Shown here: piece after piece, positions 18,757 through 27,245 of the stretch
How positions within the stretch are numbered: the first letter of the stretch is position 1
How the letters are laid out: each line of letters opens with the position of its first letter
Assembly (NCBI RefSeq): GCF_000211815.1
Contig: NZ_GL890953.1
Location: 1 to 64,000, forward strand
Direction: 5' to 3'
Origin: Moorena producens 3L
Lineage (GTDB): Bacteria > Cyanobacteriota > Cyanobacteriia > Cyanobacteriales > Coleofasciculaceae
DNA length: 64,000 nucleotides
Program-made: the position numbers and the translations under genes
The notes under the pieces: generated by a model
What the model saw: only the letters and a program-made list of their open reading frames with translations
Databases searched by the model: none
What the model was told of the DNA's origin: nothing

Positions 18757-19140
18757 GTCCAGTTTTTATATTGGTAATTATGGCCAAAAGTGGATTAATT
18801 TTATGGATAAATGTTGGGAATTAGTTGAAAATTTGATGCGTTTAAGTCGTCATAAGCTCGATAATTATTTACGAGGTATGAGAGCTATGAAGCTTATACA
18901 GTCTACTTTTTAGCTCTCATGTCGCCCCCCCAGGAACAGGAGCCTTAGTATTACAAGTAACAAAAGCCTCTGAAAGTGCTGAAACAATTGAGGTTATATC
19001 TGCTCATAGTTTTGGTGATAAATTAATATCAATAGCTTCGTAAAGCCTATTATAGCGTTAATTCAACGGTTTAATTGACTTGGTCAATTTGAGGGCTGAA
19101 AAGCAGTTACTGAGATACTTTCAAGTTTTTGGAGAGGTCT

Positions 19141-20054
19141 TATATTCAGATCTATTTTCTAGATCACAAAAATTAATAACTCTGTAAATTCCTGATTTTT
19201 GACCAGTGCCGACCTTCATAAACTCAGATTTTTCCAAAAACTGTAGTTTATAATTATTAGGTAATCTTAGCACAAAATAATTATTCATTAGGCTATTTTG
19301 TTTGATAAAATTTAGAGAAGCAAAGCCTCTATCCATTACGGCTATAGCATTTTTGGGCAATGCATCTATCATTTCTTGTCCATAGTTATAGTCATGATTT
19401 GAGCCAAAATTTATTAAAGTATCTTCGGGAACTCCTGTTGATAAATTTAATCCACTAATTAGTTTAACTTGGCTATAACCAATTTTAAAAAGTAATTTGC
19501 TGGTTAGAGTTATTATTGTTGAATCAATCGGACAAATTTGGTAGCGTTGCGCTATTTTTATTGGAGGGATTAAATTGAGATTTATTAAATTGTTTTTTTT
19601 GAAGTAACTTTTCAAAAATTATTAAAAGCGAGGCAGCGCGGTCTTGGGGGTTTCCCCGGAGACGAAACCTAAGACAGTTGAGCCTTTATGGTTGGTAGGT
19701 TATGCAAAAAAGGGTTAAAACTTGAGGCGCGACCCCGTAATTTAATTCGCCATAGGAAAGCGCGCCTCCATTGATTAAGGCTCAACTGTCTTACGGTAAC
19801 TTCAAACCATGAGCGACTGCCTCAAGACATGGTTCAATACTTCTTTGTTTGCTAGCTTTGGAAAAAGTATAAATATGAAGATTAATTCCCGTATAATTTA
19901 ATCGTTGAAATAAATCCCTCATACTGCTTAAGCTTTGATCCAAACAATAACCAACCCAACAACTTACGAATAATTTAGTATTTAGGACTGGATCATCATT
20001 TTTAGGTAAATCTTTGAGGATATATTTGATGATTTTTTTAATGGAATCACTCAT
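19141..20054 (-). pseudogene. Second IS4-like transposase, truncated and interrupted
   Basis: Minus-strand start at 20054 (MSDSIKKIIKYILKDLP) runs to SKASKQRSIEP. The 203-bp composite at 19627-19829 then interrupts it, and the frame resumes as LKSYFKKNNLINLN, CPIDSTIITLTSKLLF and AIAVMDRGFASLNF (a DDE motif), ending at FCDLENRSEY where the IS5-like end at 19140 cuts it. A one-base loss at a T-run near 19612 also shifts the frame. The C-terminus is missing from the window. Different from the IS4-family gene at 16172. Confidence 0.7.
19627..19829 (-). repeat. 203-bp composite of nested palindromic elements, copy 3
   Basis: Same layers and length as copies 1 and 2. Here the middle stem taagacagttgagcc pairs exactly with ggctcaactgtctta, unlike the imperfect pairing in the other two copies. 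Interrupts a minus-strand transposase. Confidence 0.75.
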
Positions 20055-20240
20055 AATTTAAAATTATTCAATAGGTAAATATTAGTAAATAATAACCTAT
20101 TTTTGCCTAGATATTTGTTAAGTTTTATTAATGTTCAACACTTCTGAATTACTGCATCGTTTTTCTGGGAGTGCGCTACACCACACTTAGACTATTCAAA
20201 CGTTACGGACTGACACTCAAATTCAGAGTCAGCTTAAGGC

Positions 20241-21590
20241 ATGATGCACATTTCCAAGCTTGCAACTTACAGTTTTGCTGTGTTAACTCCCTGGTTTCTA
20301 GGGGGTCAAGCTCCAGCAACTGCTAATTCACAATCTAACTACAAGGATTTAGGAACCTCTGTTCCTACTGTTAAGGGTCCATCGGTAAATGTAATGCTGG
20401 GAGCAACTCCCGTGGCCCTCCGTACTACTGACCCTGAGATTAAAGCCAGTCCACAACGAATTAACCATCTCGGTGCCATCTCTAACTTAGCAACTCCAGT
20501 CTTGGGAGCTGGAATAGTTGCTGGTAATCAAGTTAACTCGGTTCCCAAGGTAACAACTGAAACCGGTACAACTCAAGCAAGATTAACGTCAACAAGAAGC
20601 CGTTTTTCCAGTCAATGGTTAGGATCTAGTTCATCTTTGACTTGGCACTCTAGAACCAGTGGTGCTGACGTTACTCCAGCCTATACACCTGATCAACTAG
20701 TATCGAGAACACTAGTTTCTCAATCTAGTGACTCCTCTGAATCCCCAAACTCTTCCCCAATTCCTCCATCAACTCAAGAGCAAATCCGCAAGTTACAAAA
20801 GCAACTAGATTCTTACAAATTAGCGCCTAATTTCCGTAAGACTTCTTCAATTTCTCCAGGGTTTAACATTTCCAATCCCTCCGGATTTGGAGCTGATAAC
20901 TACAGAGGCTTTGTTGGCTTTGGCTTTCAATCTCGCACGCGCTTTAGCAATAATAGCGGTGGTTTGATTGGAGGTGGTAGGGATGGAACATTAGGATTTG
21001 GCTTCGGTCTTGGCGACGCGAGGGACTCAGTGGGATTACAGTTGTCCTATACGATCGCTAGTTTTGGTGGTAGCCGACCCCTTGGTAGTGGCGGTGTGAA
21101 TGCCAAGTTGCATGCTCAATTTGCTCCGGGATGGGCTGTTGCTTTAGGAGGAGAAGGAATTATTAACGTGGGACGATTACCAGAAGGTAGTCCGACTGAA
21201 TTTAATGATTTCGAGAATACCTACTACGGGGCAGTTACCAAGGTGTTTAACCTCAGACGTAACATTAATGACCCTTTTAGTCGTGTAGTAATCACTGTAG
21301 GAGCTGGTACAGGTCGGTTTCGCAGTGTAGAACAAATAACTAATGGGGAAAACAGTATTGGTTTCTTTGGTAGTTTGGGTGTGGGAGTGCTCCCGTCGGT
21401 AAGTTTAATTACAGAGTGGACGGGACAAGATTTAGCAATAGGGGCATCAATAGTCCCTTTTAAAGGTATCCCTCTTGTAATTACTCCAGCCGTAAGAGAT
21501 ATTGCTGGTCAAGGTGACGGAGCCCGTTTTGTTTTGGGTGTTGGTGGCTCAATTGGCGATGTTCTCTCTCTGGTGGATCTCATTTTATGA
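20241..21590 (+). CDS. Predicted outer-membrane beta-barrel protein
   Basis: The 449-aa product has a signal peptide (MMHISKLATYSFAVLTPWFL, cleavage probably near APATA). A low-complexity Ser/Thr/Pro-rich region follows to about residue 190, including a short QEQIRKLQKQLDSYK helix. The C-terminal 230 residues alternate Gly/aromatic and polar residues as beta-barrel strands do (FVGFGFQSRTRF, GTLGFGFGLGDARDSVGLQLSY, FVLGVGGSIGDVLSLVDLIL). I do not recognise a named family. A start three bases downstream (second Met) is equally possible. A small secreted protein gene follows 87 bp later. Intact. Confidence 0.65.
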   Translation: MMHISKLATYSFAVLTPWFLGGQAPATANSQSNYKDLGTSVPTVKGPSVNVMLGATPVALRTTDPEIKASPQRINHLGAISNLATPVLGAGIVAGNQVNSVPKVTTETGTTQARLTSTRSRFSSQWLGSSSSLTWHSRTSGADVTPAYTPDQLVSRTLVSQSSDSSESPNSSPIPPSTQEQIRKLQKQLDSYKLAPNFRKTSSISPGFNISNPSGFGADNYRGFVGFGFQSRTRFSNNSGGLIGGGRDGTLGFGFGLGDARDSVGLQLSYTIASFGGSRPLGSGGVNAKLHAQFAPGWAVALGGEGIINVGRLPEGSPTEFNDFENTYYGAVTKVFNLRRNINDPFSRVVITVGAGTGRFRSVEQITNGENSIGFFGSLGVGVLPSVSLITEWTGQDLAIGASIVPFKGIPLVITPAVRDIAGQGDGARFVLGVGGSIGDVLSLVDLIL

Positions 21591-21677
21591 GATTCTGGTT
21601 TAGACTCAACTGCCTTTAAGGCAAGCTAACACGTTACACCGAGGTAAATTCACGAGGTAAATTCACAGAGGTAAATC

Positions 21678-22028
21678 ATGAAACTCATTTCCTCAATTAA
21701 AAATCAAACTACCAGTATTTTGGCAATCACTGCTTTGGCGGTGGGATTCACTCCAGTTTTGCCTGGGCTGGCGAATAACTTGTCAGATATTACTGGTCTG
21801 AATATTTCAGATATTACTGGTCCTAATGTTTCAGACATCACAGGTACCAATGTATCAGGCAATACGGCAACATTGGTGGATAACGCAAAGCAGGTCGAGG
21901 CTGCTCAACAGCTTGTGCAGCAGCTAGATTCTTGTGTGGCTTCTAATTGTGCAGAGTGGCCAAGTTTATTAGAGCAAGGAAATCAGCTTATACAAGAATT
22001 AGATGCTTCAGAAGTACAAGCCCCTTAG
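21678..22028 (+). CDS. Small secreted protein with SDITG repeats
   Basis: The 116-aa product has a clear signal peptide (TSILAITALAVGFTPVLPGLA). After it come three 8-residue repeats of the type ISDITGPN, then a helical segment with two Cys (DSCVASNCAEW) and a Gln/Leu-rich helix. No known domain recognised. The start ATG at 21678 follows two direct repeats of the aggtaaattcac type, the last providing a purine-rich site. Likely cotranscribed with the outer-membrane protein upstream. Function unknown. Confidence 0.6.
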   Translation: MKLISSIKNQTTSILAITALAVGFTPVLPGLANNLSDITGLNISDITGPNVSDITGTNVSGNTATLVDNAKQVEAAQQLVQQLDSCVASNCAEWPSLLEQGNQLIQELDASEVQAP

Positions 22029-22029
22029 G

Positions 22030-22135
22030 TATAGCGCTACGCGCAAGTCAGAAGTTAGAAGTCAGAAGTCAGAAATCAGATATGACTAAGTTTCGGAGTT
22101 TAGGAATGTCAAACATCTGAATGCGTAGTGCTATA
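22030..22135. mobile_element. MITE-like repeat, copy 1
   Basis: About 105 bp with imperfect terminal inverted repeats tatagcgctacgc / gcgtagtgctata, an array of agtcaga units and the unique core gactaagtttcggagtttagg. A second copy lies at 25606-25712 with the same core and ends. It separates the small secreted protein from the WecA-like gene. Confidence 0.7.
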
Positions 22136-22177
22136 AATCCTGGTTCTGAGATCTGATAATTCTTACGCTATTGCACC

Positions 22178-23254
22178 ATGGTTTCCTTTGGATATTATGT
22201 AGTTGCCTTCATTATTGCCGCTTTAATTGTTTTCAAGACTATTCCTTTAGTTAAAGCGGCTGCCATCAAGTATCAGTACACTGACTTACCAGCCGAGCGT
22301 AAAGTGCATCGACAACCGATGGTGCGTTTAGGGGGAATTTCTATTTGTGCTGGCACCTTACTTGCTCTGTTTTTAGTCTGGAGTCTAGGAGGGTTGGCTG
22401 ATTTTCCCCCTGACGTTTCTTCAGAGGTTTGGGCAGTTCTTCTCGGCAGTTTCTGCTTTTTCTTGATTGGCGTCACAGACGACTTGGTGAATTTATCGCC
22501 GTTAACGCGCTTGTTACTCCAAGCGGTCGTTGCTAGTGTCGCTTGGCAAATGGGGCTGGGGATTAGCGTTGTCAGCCTTCCAGGAGTGGGAATTGTACAC
22601 TTAGGATGGCTCAGCTTACCTCTTACCGTCCTCTGGCTGACAGGGGTTGTCAACGGGATTAACTGGATTGATGGACTGGATGGCTTGGCTTCAGGAGTGG
22701 CTGGTATTGCTGGGGTGATGATTTTGCTCCTCAGTTTGTTCATGGGCGAAACCGAGGCCGCACTAATTAGTGCGGCATTAGTAGGGAGTTTATTAGGATT
22801 TTTGTACTACAACTTCAATCCAGCCCAAATTTTTATGGGAGATGGTGGCTCCTACTTCATCGGTTTCACTATCGCTAGCCTGAGTGTGATTGGATTGGTC
22901 AAGAGTGCCGTAGCTACCACAGTCCTCTTACCCTTTCTGGTCTTGGCAGTACCCCTTTTAGACATGTCTGCTGTGATTACCCTGAGATTATGTCACGGCA
23001 GTTCACCTTTCCAGGCTGATCAACGCCATCTCCATCATCGTTTGTTAAAGGCAGGTTTGTCTCATCGACTAACGGTGTTACTGATTTACGCCCTCACGTT
23101 ATGGGCTGGCAGTTTAGCCCTAGTCTCTGTTCAGTTTCCTCGCAGTCCGGTAATTGTCGGTAGTACAACGATTTTACTGGGATTGGTGATTTGGAGAGCA
23201 TGGCAGTCTGTTCATGGCTCTTCCATGGAGCAGGGAGTGGGGAGCAGGGAGTAG
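22178..23254 (+). CDS. WecA/MraY-type polyprenyl-phosphate sugar-1-phosphate transferase
   Basis: Multi-pass membrane enzyme that starts a glycan by moving a sugar-1-phosphate, usually GlcNAc-1-P, from its UDP form to undecaprenyl phosphate. The 358-aa protein has about ten membrane segments and the family motifs TDDLVNLSP (catalytic Asp pair, near residue 100), NWIDGLDGLA, FMGDGGSYF and the His-rich loop DQRHLHHRLL near 285. This points to the WecA/TagO subgroup rather than MraY proper. The last residues (EQGVGSRE) are encoded by the gggagtagggag repeat array, which also supplies the stop. Likely initiates the surface polysaccharide assembled by the glycosyltransferases nearby. Confidence 0.88.
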   Translation: MVSFGYYVVAFIIAALIVFKTIPLVKAAAIKYQYTDLPAERKVHRQPMVRLGGISICAGTLLALFLVWSLGGLADFPPDVSSEVWAVLLGSFCFFLIGVTDDLVNLSPLTRLLLQAVVASVAWQMGLGISVVSLPGVGIVHLGWLSLPLTVLWLTGVVNGINWIDGLDGLASGVAGIAGVMILLLSLFMGETEAALISAALVGSLLGFLYYNFNPAQIFMGDGGSYFIGFTIASLSVIGLVKSAVATTVLLPFLVLAVPLLDMSAVITLRLCHGSSPFQADQRHLHHRLLKAGLSHRLTVLLIYALTLWAGSLALVSVQFPRSPVIVGSTTILLGLVIWRAWQSVHGSSMEQGVGSRE

Positions 23255-23545
23255 GGAGTCGGGAGTCGGGAGCAGGGAGCAGGGAGCAGGGAGCAGGGAG
23301 CAGAGAAAAAATTCTTTGTACCTGATTAGTACGAGAAACGCTACAGATCTTAATTACATCTGAATTTTAAATGTGGCTGGGGAGATGGCCAGATGGCCAT
23401 CTCCCCATACTCCGCGCGCTATCTCCGCGTGCCTCCTCTTCCCGATTCCCGATTCCCTACTCCCTACTCCCTACTCCCTACTCCCTACTCCCGATTCCCG
23501 ATTTCCGATTCCCGATTCCCTACTCCCTACTCCCTACTCCCTGTT
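23230..23545. repeat. Heptamer arrays (gggagca/gggagtc and complement) between wecA-like and GT4 genes
   Basis: Long runs of gggagcagggagcaggga (23235-23305) and, inverted, of ctccctactccctactccc (23440-23545) can pair into a large hairpin. The first array encodes the C-terminus of the upstream enzyme. The second could extend the next gene's N-terminus in frame but is probably untranslated. Confidence 0.8.
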
Positions 23546-23601
23546 CCCTGCTCCCTAAAACAAAAGTACTTCAACCAATTGAAAAGACTATCAGTGGAGC
23601 T

Positions 23602-24900
23602 ATGATTTTACTTAAACAACTAAAAACATCAAACCCAATTAAAGACTGGTTACCAACAAATACAGTTAGTGACCAGTCTCTGCGGCTGTCTGTACTAACT
23701 CAGTTTTTCCCTCCTGACTATGCTGCGACTGGCCAGCTAATTCAAGAGTTGGTGATGCAATTGGGCAAACAAGGGATGGATATTAAGGTGTTTACTGGGC
23801 AACCAGGCTATGCTTTTGAGACTGCCACTGCACCAATGTATGAAAAATTGGGAAAAGTACAAATTAAGCGATCGCGTTCAGCTCAACTGTGGCCTCAGCG
23901 GATTCGTGGCAAAGCTGTTAATGGCTTAATTTTCGCTGTGCGAGCTTTCTTGCACTTAGTTAAAAACTGTCGTCGTCGTAATTTGGTGTTATTAACGACT
24001 GCGCCACCGTTTTTCCCTGTGGTTGCCTACCTGGCTCGTAGGATTTTTGGTATGCGCTATGTTTGCCTAATTTACGATTTTTATCCAGACATTGCTGTGG
24101 AGTTAGGAGTCATTGGTCACGATCATCCCTTGGCTCGATTTTGGAGAGGTCTCAATCGTCGGGTTTGGCGTAAAGCCGAGGCAATTATTGTCCTTAGTTC
24201 AGCCATGAAGCAACGAGTCATAGATACCTGTCCTAAATTGGCTAACAAGGTGGCAGTGATTCACAGTTGGGCTAACCCAGATGTGATTGTGCCACTCCCC
24301 AAGCCAGATAACTGGTTTGCCCAGAAGCACAACTTAGTTAATAAATTCACGGTGCTTTACTCTGGTAATATGGGGCGCTGCCATGATATCGACACGATTC
24401 TTGAGACTGCTAAATTACTGAAAGACGAACCGATTCAGTTTGTCTGTATTGGTAGTGGTGCGAAGCGAGAAGCCTTAATCGAGGACGTGAAGCGCTTAGG
24501 TTTAACTAACTTTCTGTTTTTGCCCTACCAAGACAAAGACATGCTGCCTTACTCATTAACCGCTTGCGATCTCTCCTTAGTAAGTGTGATTCCTGGTATG
24601 GAAACCTTAGTGGCTCCTAGCAAACTCTACTCTGCGTTAGCTGCTGGGGTTCCCGTGGCGGTAATTTGCTCTCCTCAAGCGTACTTAACTGAGCTGATTG
24701 CCAAGGCTAAGTGCGGTGCCAGCTTCGTGAATGGAGACAGCCAAGGTCTGGCTGACTATATCCGCTCTCTGGCCGCTAATCAGGAGTTAGTAAACTCCCT
24801 AGGTCAGGCTGGTCGTGAGTATTTACTAGAGAATTTTACTCCTGAAGTGATTGCTAAACAGTATGATCAGGTTCTTTGTGAAGCCTTGAGTCGGGAGTAG
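23602..24900 (+). CDS. GT4-family glycosyltransferase (WcaI-like)
   Basis: Cytoplasmic retaining glycosyltransferase with GT-B fold, 432 aa from the ATG at 23602. The frame is open to 23371, but the 77 extra codons translate the heptamer repeats, so I reject that start. N-terminal domain: QFFPPDYAATGQLIQEL, the glycine-rich acceptor motif. C-terminal domain: VLYSGNMGRCHDI and the donor-site E-x7-E region MVAPSKLYSALAAGVP-type (here GMETLVAPSKLYSALAAG). It resembles WcaI-type enzymes. The C-terminal SRE and stop codon come from the start of a heptamer array. Probably part of the same polysaccharide pathway as the WecA-like enzyme. Confidence 0.82.
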   Translation: MILLKQLKTSNPIKDWLPTNTVSDQSLRLSVLTQFFPPDYAATGQLIQELVMQLGKQGMDIKVFTGQPGYAFETATAPMYEKLGKVQIKRSRSAQLWPQRIRGKAVNGLIFAVRAFLHLVKNCRRRNLVLLTTAPPFFPVVAYLARRIFGMRYVCLIYDFYPDIAVELGVIGHDHPLARFWRGLNRRVWRKAEAIIVLSSAMKQRVIDTCPKLANKVAVIHSWANPDVIVPLPKPDNWFAQKHNLVNKFTVLYSGNMGRCHDIDTILETAKLLKDEPIQFVCIGSGAKREALIEDVKRLGLTNFLFLPYQDKDMLPYSLTACDLSLVSVIPGMETLVAPSKLYSALAAGVPVAVICSPQAYLTELIAKAKCGASFVNGDSQGLADYIRSLAANQELVNSLGQAGREYLLENFTPEVIAKQYDQVLCEALSRE

Positions 24901-25605
24901 GGAGTCGGGAGTCGGGAGTCGGGAGTCGGGAGCGGTGCGACCCGTGGCGAATTTAATTCGACGACTGTAAGCGCACCGAGGGAGTAGGCAAGAGGCAAAA
25001 GGCAAGAGGCAAAAGGCAAGAGGCAAAAGGATAAGCAATTTCCCCTGGTTGACTGACTTTAGATCATGGCGTAGGTTGGGTTGAGGCAACGAAACCCAAC
25101 AAAGCGTGAGGCTTTTGTGGGGTTACGCTATCGCTAACCGCTCCCTACAGCACTAGCTTGCCTATTGCCTATTGCCTATTGCCTTTTGCCTTATGACCTT
25201 GACTTATGCGCCGTTTTTTGATAGTATTAATTCCTGGAAACATTGTCCCATAAAATTAAATTAAGGATTAAACAAAATTATCCCACAAATGTCAGCTATC
25301 AGCGATCAGCTATCAGCGATCAGCTATCAGCGATCAGCGATCAGCTATCAGCTATCAGCTATCAGCTAAAGGCTTATGGCTTATGGCCACACTACTGTTC
25401 GCGTAGCGAATGGCTGACTGCTGACTGCTGACTGCTGACTGCTGAATGCTTACCCACAAATTATTCCACCAATTTACTCAATTGTCCTGAAATATCTCAG
25501 TTACTAAGAATAAATAATTGGTGCCTAACGCCTAACTCATAAGCGTTTGTTTGACTATTTTTTTTGACTGGCTTTAGTAAATAATCTATTTCAATCGGTG
25601 CTCGC

Positions 25606-25712
25606 TATAGCGCTAGGCGCAAGTCAGAAGTAAGAAGTCAGAAGTCAGAAGTAAGCTATGACTAAGTTTCGGAGTTTAGGAATGTTAAACATCTGAATGC
25701 GTAGTGCTATAT
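25606..25712. mobile_element. MITE-like repeat, copy 2
   Basis: Same ends and core (gactaagtttcggagtttagg, aacatctgaatgcgtagtgct) as the copy at 22030-22135. The internal agtcagaagt array differs in length. Confidence 0.7.
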
Positions 25713-25823
25713 AAGTTATTAATTAACTAGTAAGCATTCAGCCGTCAGCGGTCAGCCGTGAGCTAAAAGCTCACGCTGCGCGAACAGCTTTCCATAACTC
25801 AGATTAAACTAATGCTTACCTGT

Positions 25824-25923
25824 TGTCTTGATGCAGTCGCTCATGGGGGAAACCCCCAAGACCGTAATGGTGCGTTTTCCGTAGGCGAATTAAATTCGCC
25901 ACGGGTCGCACCTCTGCATCGCT
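25824..25923. repeat. Family B element with nested 44-bp family A element
   Basis: Outer tgtcttgatgcagtcgctca ... tctgcatcgct. The inner family A copy at 25869-25912 (ggtgcgttttccgtagg ... gtcgcacc) sits in the same internal position as at 10467-10564. Confidence 0.75.
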
Positions 25924-26149
25924 TATTCAAAAGCTGTTCCCTTTGCTTACCCTATGCCCATAAGCACCTCAAGTAGCCTGTCCATAGCCCATAAGCTGAT
26001 AACTGATAGCTGATAGCTGATAGCTGATAGCTGAATGCTTACATTAACTAATTTCATAAAAGCCAATTAACAACTATATTATTATCTAGTTATTAATATC
26101 TAGATAAAGGGTAGGATGGGGATTATATGGTTTAATAAAAGTATGTTTA

Positions 26150-26620
26150 GGATTAAACAAAATTATCCCACAAATTATCTCACCAATTTGCTCAATTATC
26201 CTGACAGATCTCAGTTAATAAGAATAACTAATTGGTGCCTAACTACTAATAGTTTAGTTTACTAGTTTGTTTGACTGGTTTGTTTAGGAAATCATCTAAA
26301 AAATAAAATTGGCAACCCGCGCTAATTAAAAAGCGTCCGTAGTCAGGCGCGAAATTTAAAGAAGGTGGGTTACGGCGCGGATAAAAACTGATTGGTAATC
26401 TCTCAAAATCCTTGCCCAGCCTAACCCACCCTACGAACTAAAATTAAATACTAGCTAGTTATTACTATCTAGATCCTTAAGTTTTAGGAGTGGGCTTCGA
26501 TGGTCCTGTTGATCTCAGTCTCTCCCCACACCACTTTTCATTAGTTGTGATGTCAACAGCAGGAAAGTGATTAAGGGGGAGATTGTGTGTCTATTATTTT
26601 AGGGAGCAGGGAGTCGGGAG
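26150..26620. repeat. Duplicated intergenic block, copy at 26 kb
   Basis: Two conserved parts are shared with 38226-38575: a part around tcagttaataagaataacta (26210-26230), and a part at 26444-26620 with aaattaaatactagctag, gtgggcttcgatggtcctgt and tgatctcagtctctcccc. A third partial copy of the first part is at 25240-25600. A gtgggttacggcgcgg hairpin repeat is inserted between the parts here. Confidence 0.65.
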
Positions 26621-26839
26621 CGGTGCGACCCGTGGCGAATTTAATTCGACGACTGTAAGCGCACCGAGGGAGTCGGGAGCGGTGCGACCCGTGGCGAATT
26701 TAATTCGACGACTGTAAGCGCACCGAGGGAGAAGAGTTTTAGGGTGAGTTATCAGCTATTAGCTATCAGCTATCAGGGCATTGCTGAGGGGCGGAATGAA
26801 TAGGAGTGGGGTGGGCATCCTGTCTGCCCGGAAATGAAA

Positions 26840-26955
26840 CAGGCAAGATGCCTGTTCTACAGTTGAGGCAACAGGCAAGATGCCTGTTCTACAGTTGAGG
26901 CAACAGGCAAGATGCCTGTTCTACAGTTGAGGCAACAGGCAAGATGCCTGTTCTA
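26840..26955. repeat. Tandem 32-bp repeat (aggcaagatgcctgttctac)
   Basis: Four copies with period 32, each containing the small palindrome aggcaagatgcct. Single copies recur near 28090 and 29095-29145, and a related gggcaagatgccc form at 41250 and 41398. Confidence 0.8.
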
Positions 26956-27008
26956 CACTTGCCACTCTTGTCCCCCCTGCTCCCAATTCCCGATTCTAAA
27001 TTCTACTT

Positions 27009-27090
27009 GGTGGTGCGTTACGGGGCGGACTATCCCAACGCTGGCTACGAGGTTTAAAATCAGGGCAAGCCCGCCCTAACGCACCCTACG
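27009..27090 (+). repeat. 80-bp hairpin repeat (ggtgcgttacggggcgga)
   Basis: Ends ggtgcgttacggggcgga and gcccgccctaacgcacc are inverted repeats. The same element is present inverted at 41109-41187. Confidence 0.65.
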
Positions 27091-27245
27091 CACTAAATTC
27101 CCGATTCTAAATTCGCGCATTCTAAATTCTAAATTCCCGACTCCCTGCTCCCTATTCCCTAAAGCTCAAGATGCTATGCTCAAACTATCAGGTTCAACAG
27201 AGGATCATGTACCACACTGACCCACCCCGTCCTCCCAGGGAAACT

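Larger units (their letters stand above)
16172..18913 (+). pseudogene. IS4-family transposase, interrupted
   Basis: The N-terminal half (16172-16636) contains the first catalytic Asp motif LALDRTNWK. After the IS630 insertion the frame resumes with the second motif GDREFCSVKLAKW (about 17980), apparently after a one-base loss near gtcaagg. It then continues with LRLKESEKIEL and, beyond the 203-bp composite (18293-18495), the Glu-containing RFGIEEMFRDYQSGG. A family A palindrome (18713-18756) breaks the C-terminus, which ends LRGMRAMKLIQSTF at 18913. The interruptions and frameshift inactivate it. Confidence 0.8.
16117..18933 (+). mobile_element. IS4-family element inserted in the IS5-like element
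   Basis: Perfect 14-bp terminal inverted repeats ctgggggggcgaca (16117-16130; complement at 18920-18933) and a 9-bp target duplication gaacaggag (16108-16116 and 18934-18942). Removing the element rejoins the IS5-like frame (RTGA to LVLQ). It encodes one transposase, itself interrupted by an IS630-family element, a 203-bp composite and a family A palindrome. Confidence 0.85.
14843..19043 (+). pseudogene. IS5-like transposase, interrupted by five insertions
   Basis: Piecing the frame together gives an N-terminal helical segment (MSYTWDYIQKNPKQTKRLLG), an HTH region (LEDQIVLTLIYLRHHINF, VSESTANSTFNYW), a DDE-type catalytic part (GEDIVDVVVGKPGPKSD, RLSGDKAYIG, HVIRLVKIFKIAGERFR) and a C-terminus IEVISAHSFGDKLISIAS. 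Interruptions: family B at 15033-15129, a 203-bp composite at 15279-15481, family A at 15656-15699, family A in frame at 15845-15888, and the IS4-family element at 16117. The gene is inactive as it stands. HTH_Tnp_4/DDE_Tnp_4 (IS5-like) is my best family placement. Confidence 0.75.
14775..19140 (+). mobile_element. IS5-like element containing other inserted elements
   Basis: Terminal inverted repeats agacctctccaa (14775-14786) and ttggagaggtct (19129-19140) bound a transposase gene that starts at 14843 and whose last codons are at 18943-19043. Inside are an IS4-family element (16117-18933) and several small palindromic elements. No target duplication is visible: the left flank is wzc, the right flank a different transposase. 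A deletion or rearrangement probably accompanied or followed insertion. Confidence 0.75.
24901..27245. repeat. 2.3-kb repeat-only region
   Basis: No credible gene. In order: heptamers with a family A copy (24934-24977); aggcaaaaggcaag and attgcctattgcc arrays (24984-25190); a gttgggtt/aacccaac repeat (25073-25105); agcgatcagctatc arrays (25289-25367); MITE copy 2 (25606-25712); a family B element containing family A (25824-25923); gatagctgatagc arrays; duplicated blocks (25240-25600 and 26150-26620); two family A copies (26622-26665, 26681-26724); four 32-bp tandem repeats (26840-26955); and an 80-bp ggtgcgtta hairpin element (27009-27090). Confidence 0.85.

Noticed and set aside
23371..23601. 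77-codon N-terminal extension of the GT4 gene
   Set aside because: Encodes translated heptamer repeats (YSLLPTP-like); the family N-terminus starts after the ATG at 23602.
26840..26955. 32-bp repeats as a small CRISPR array
   Set aside because: Repeats are directly tandem with no spacer sequences.
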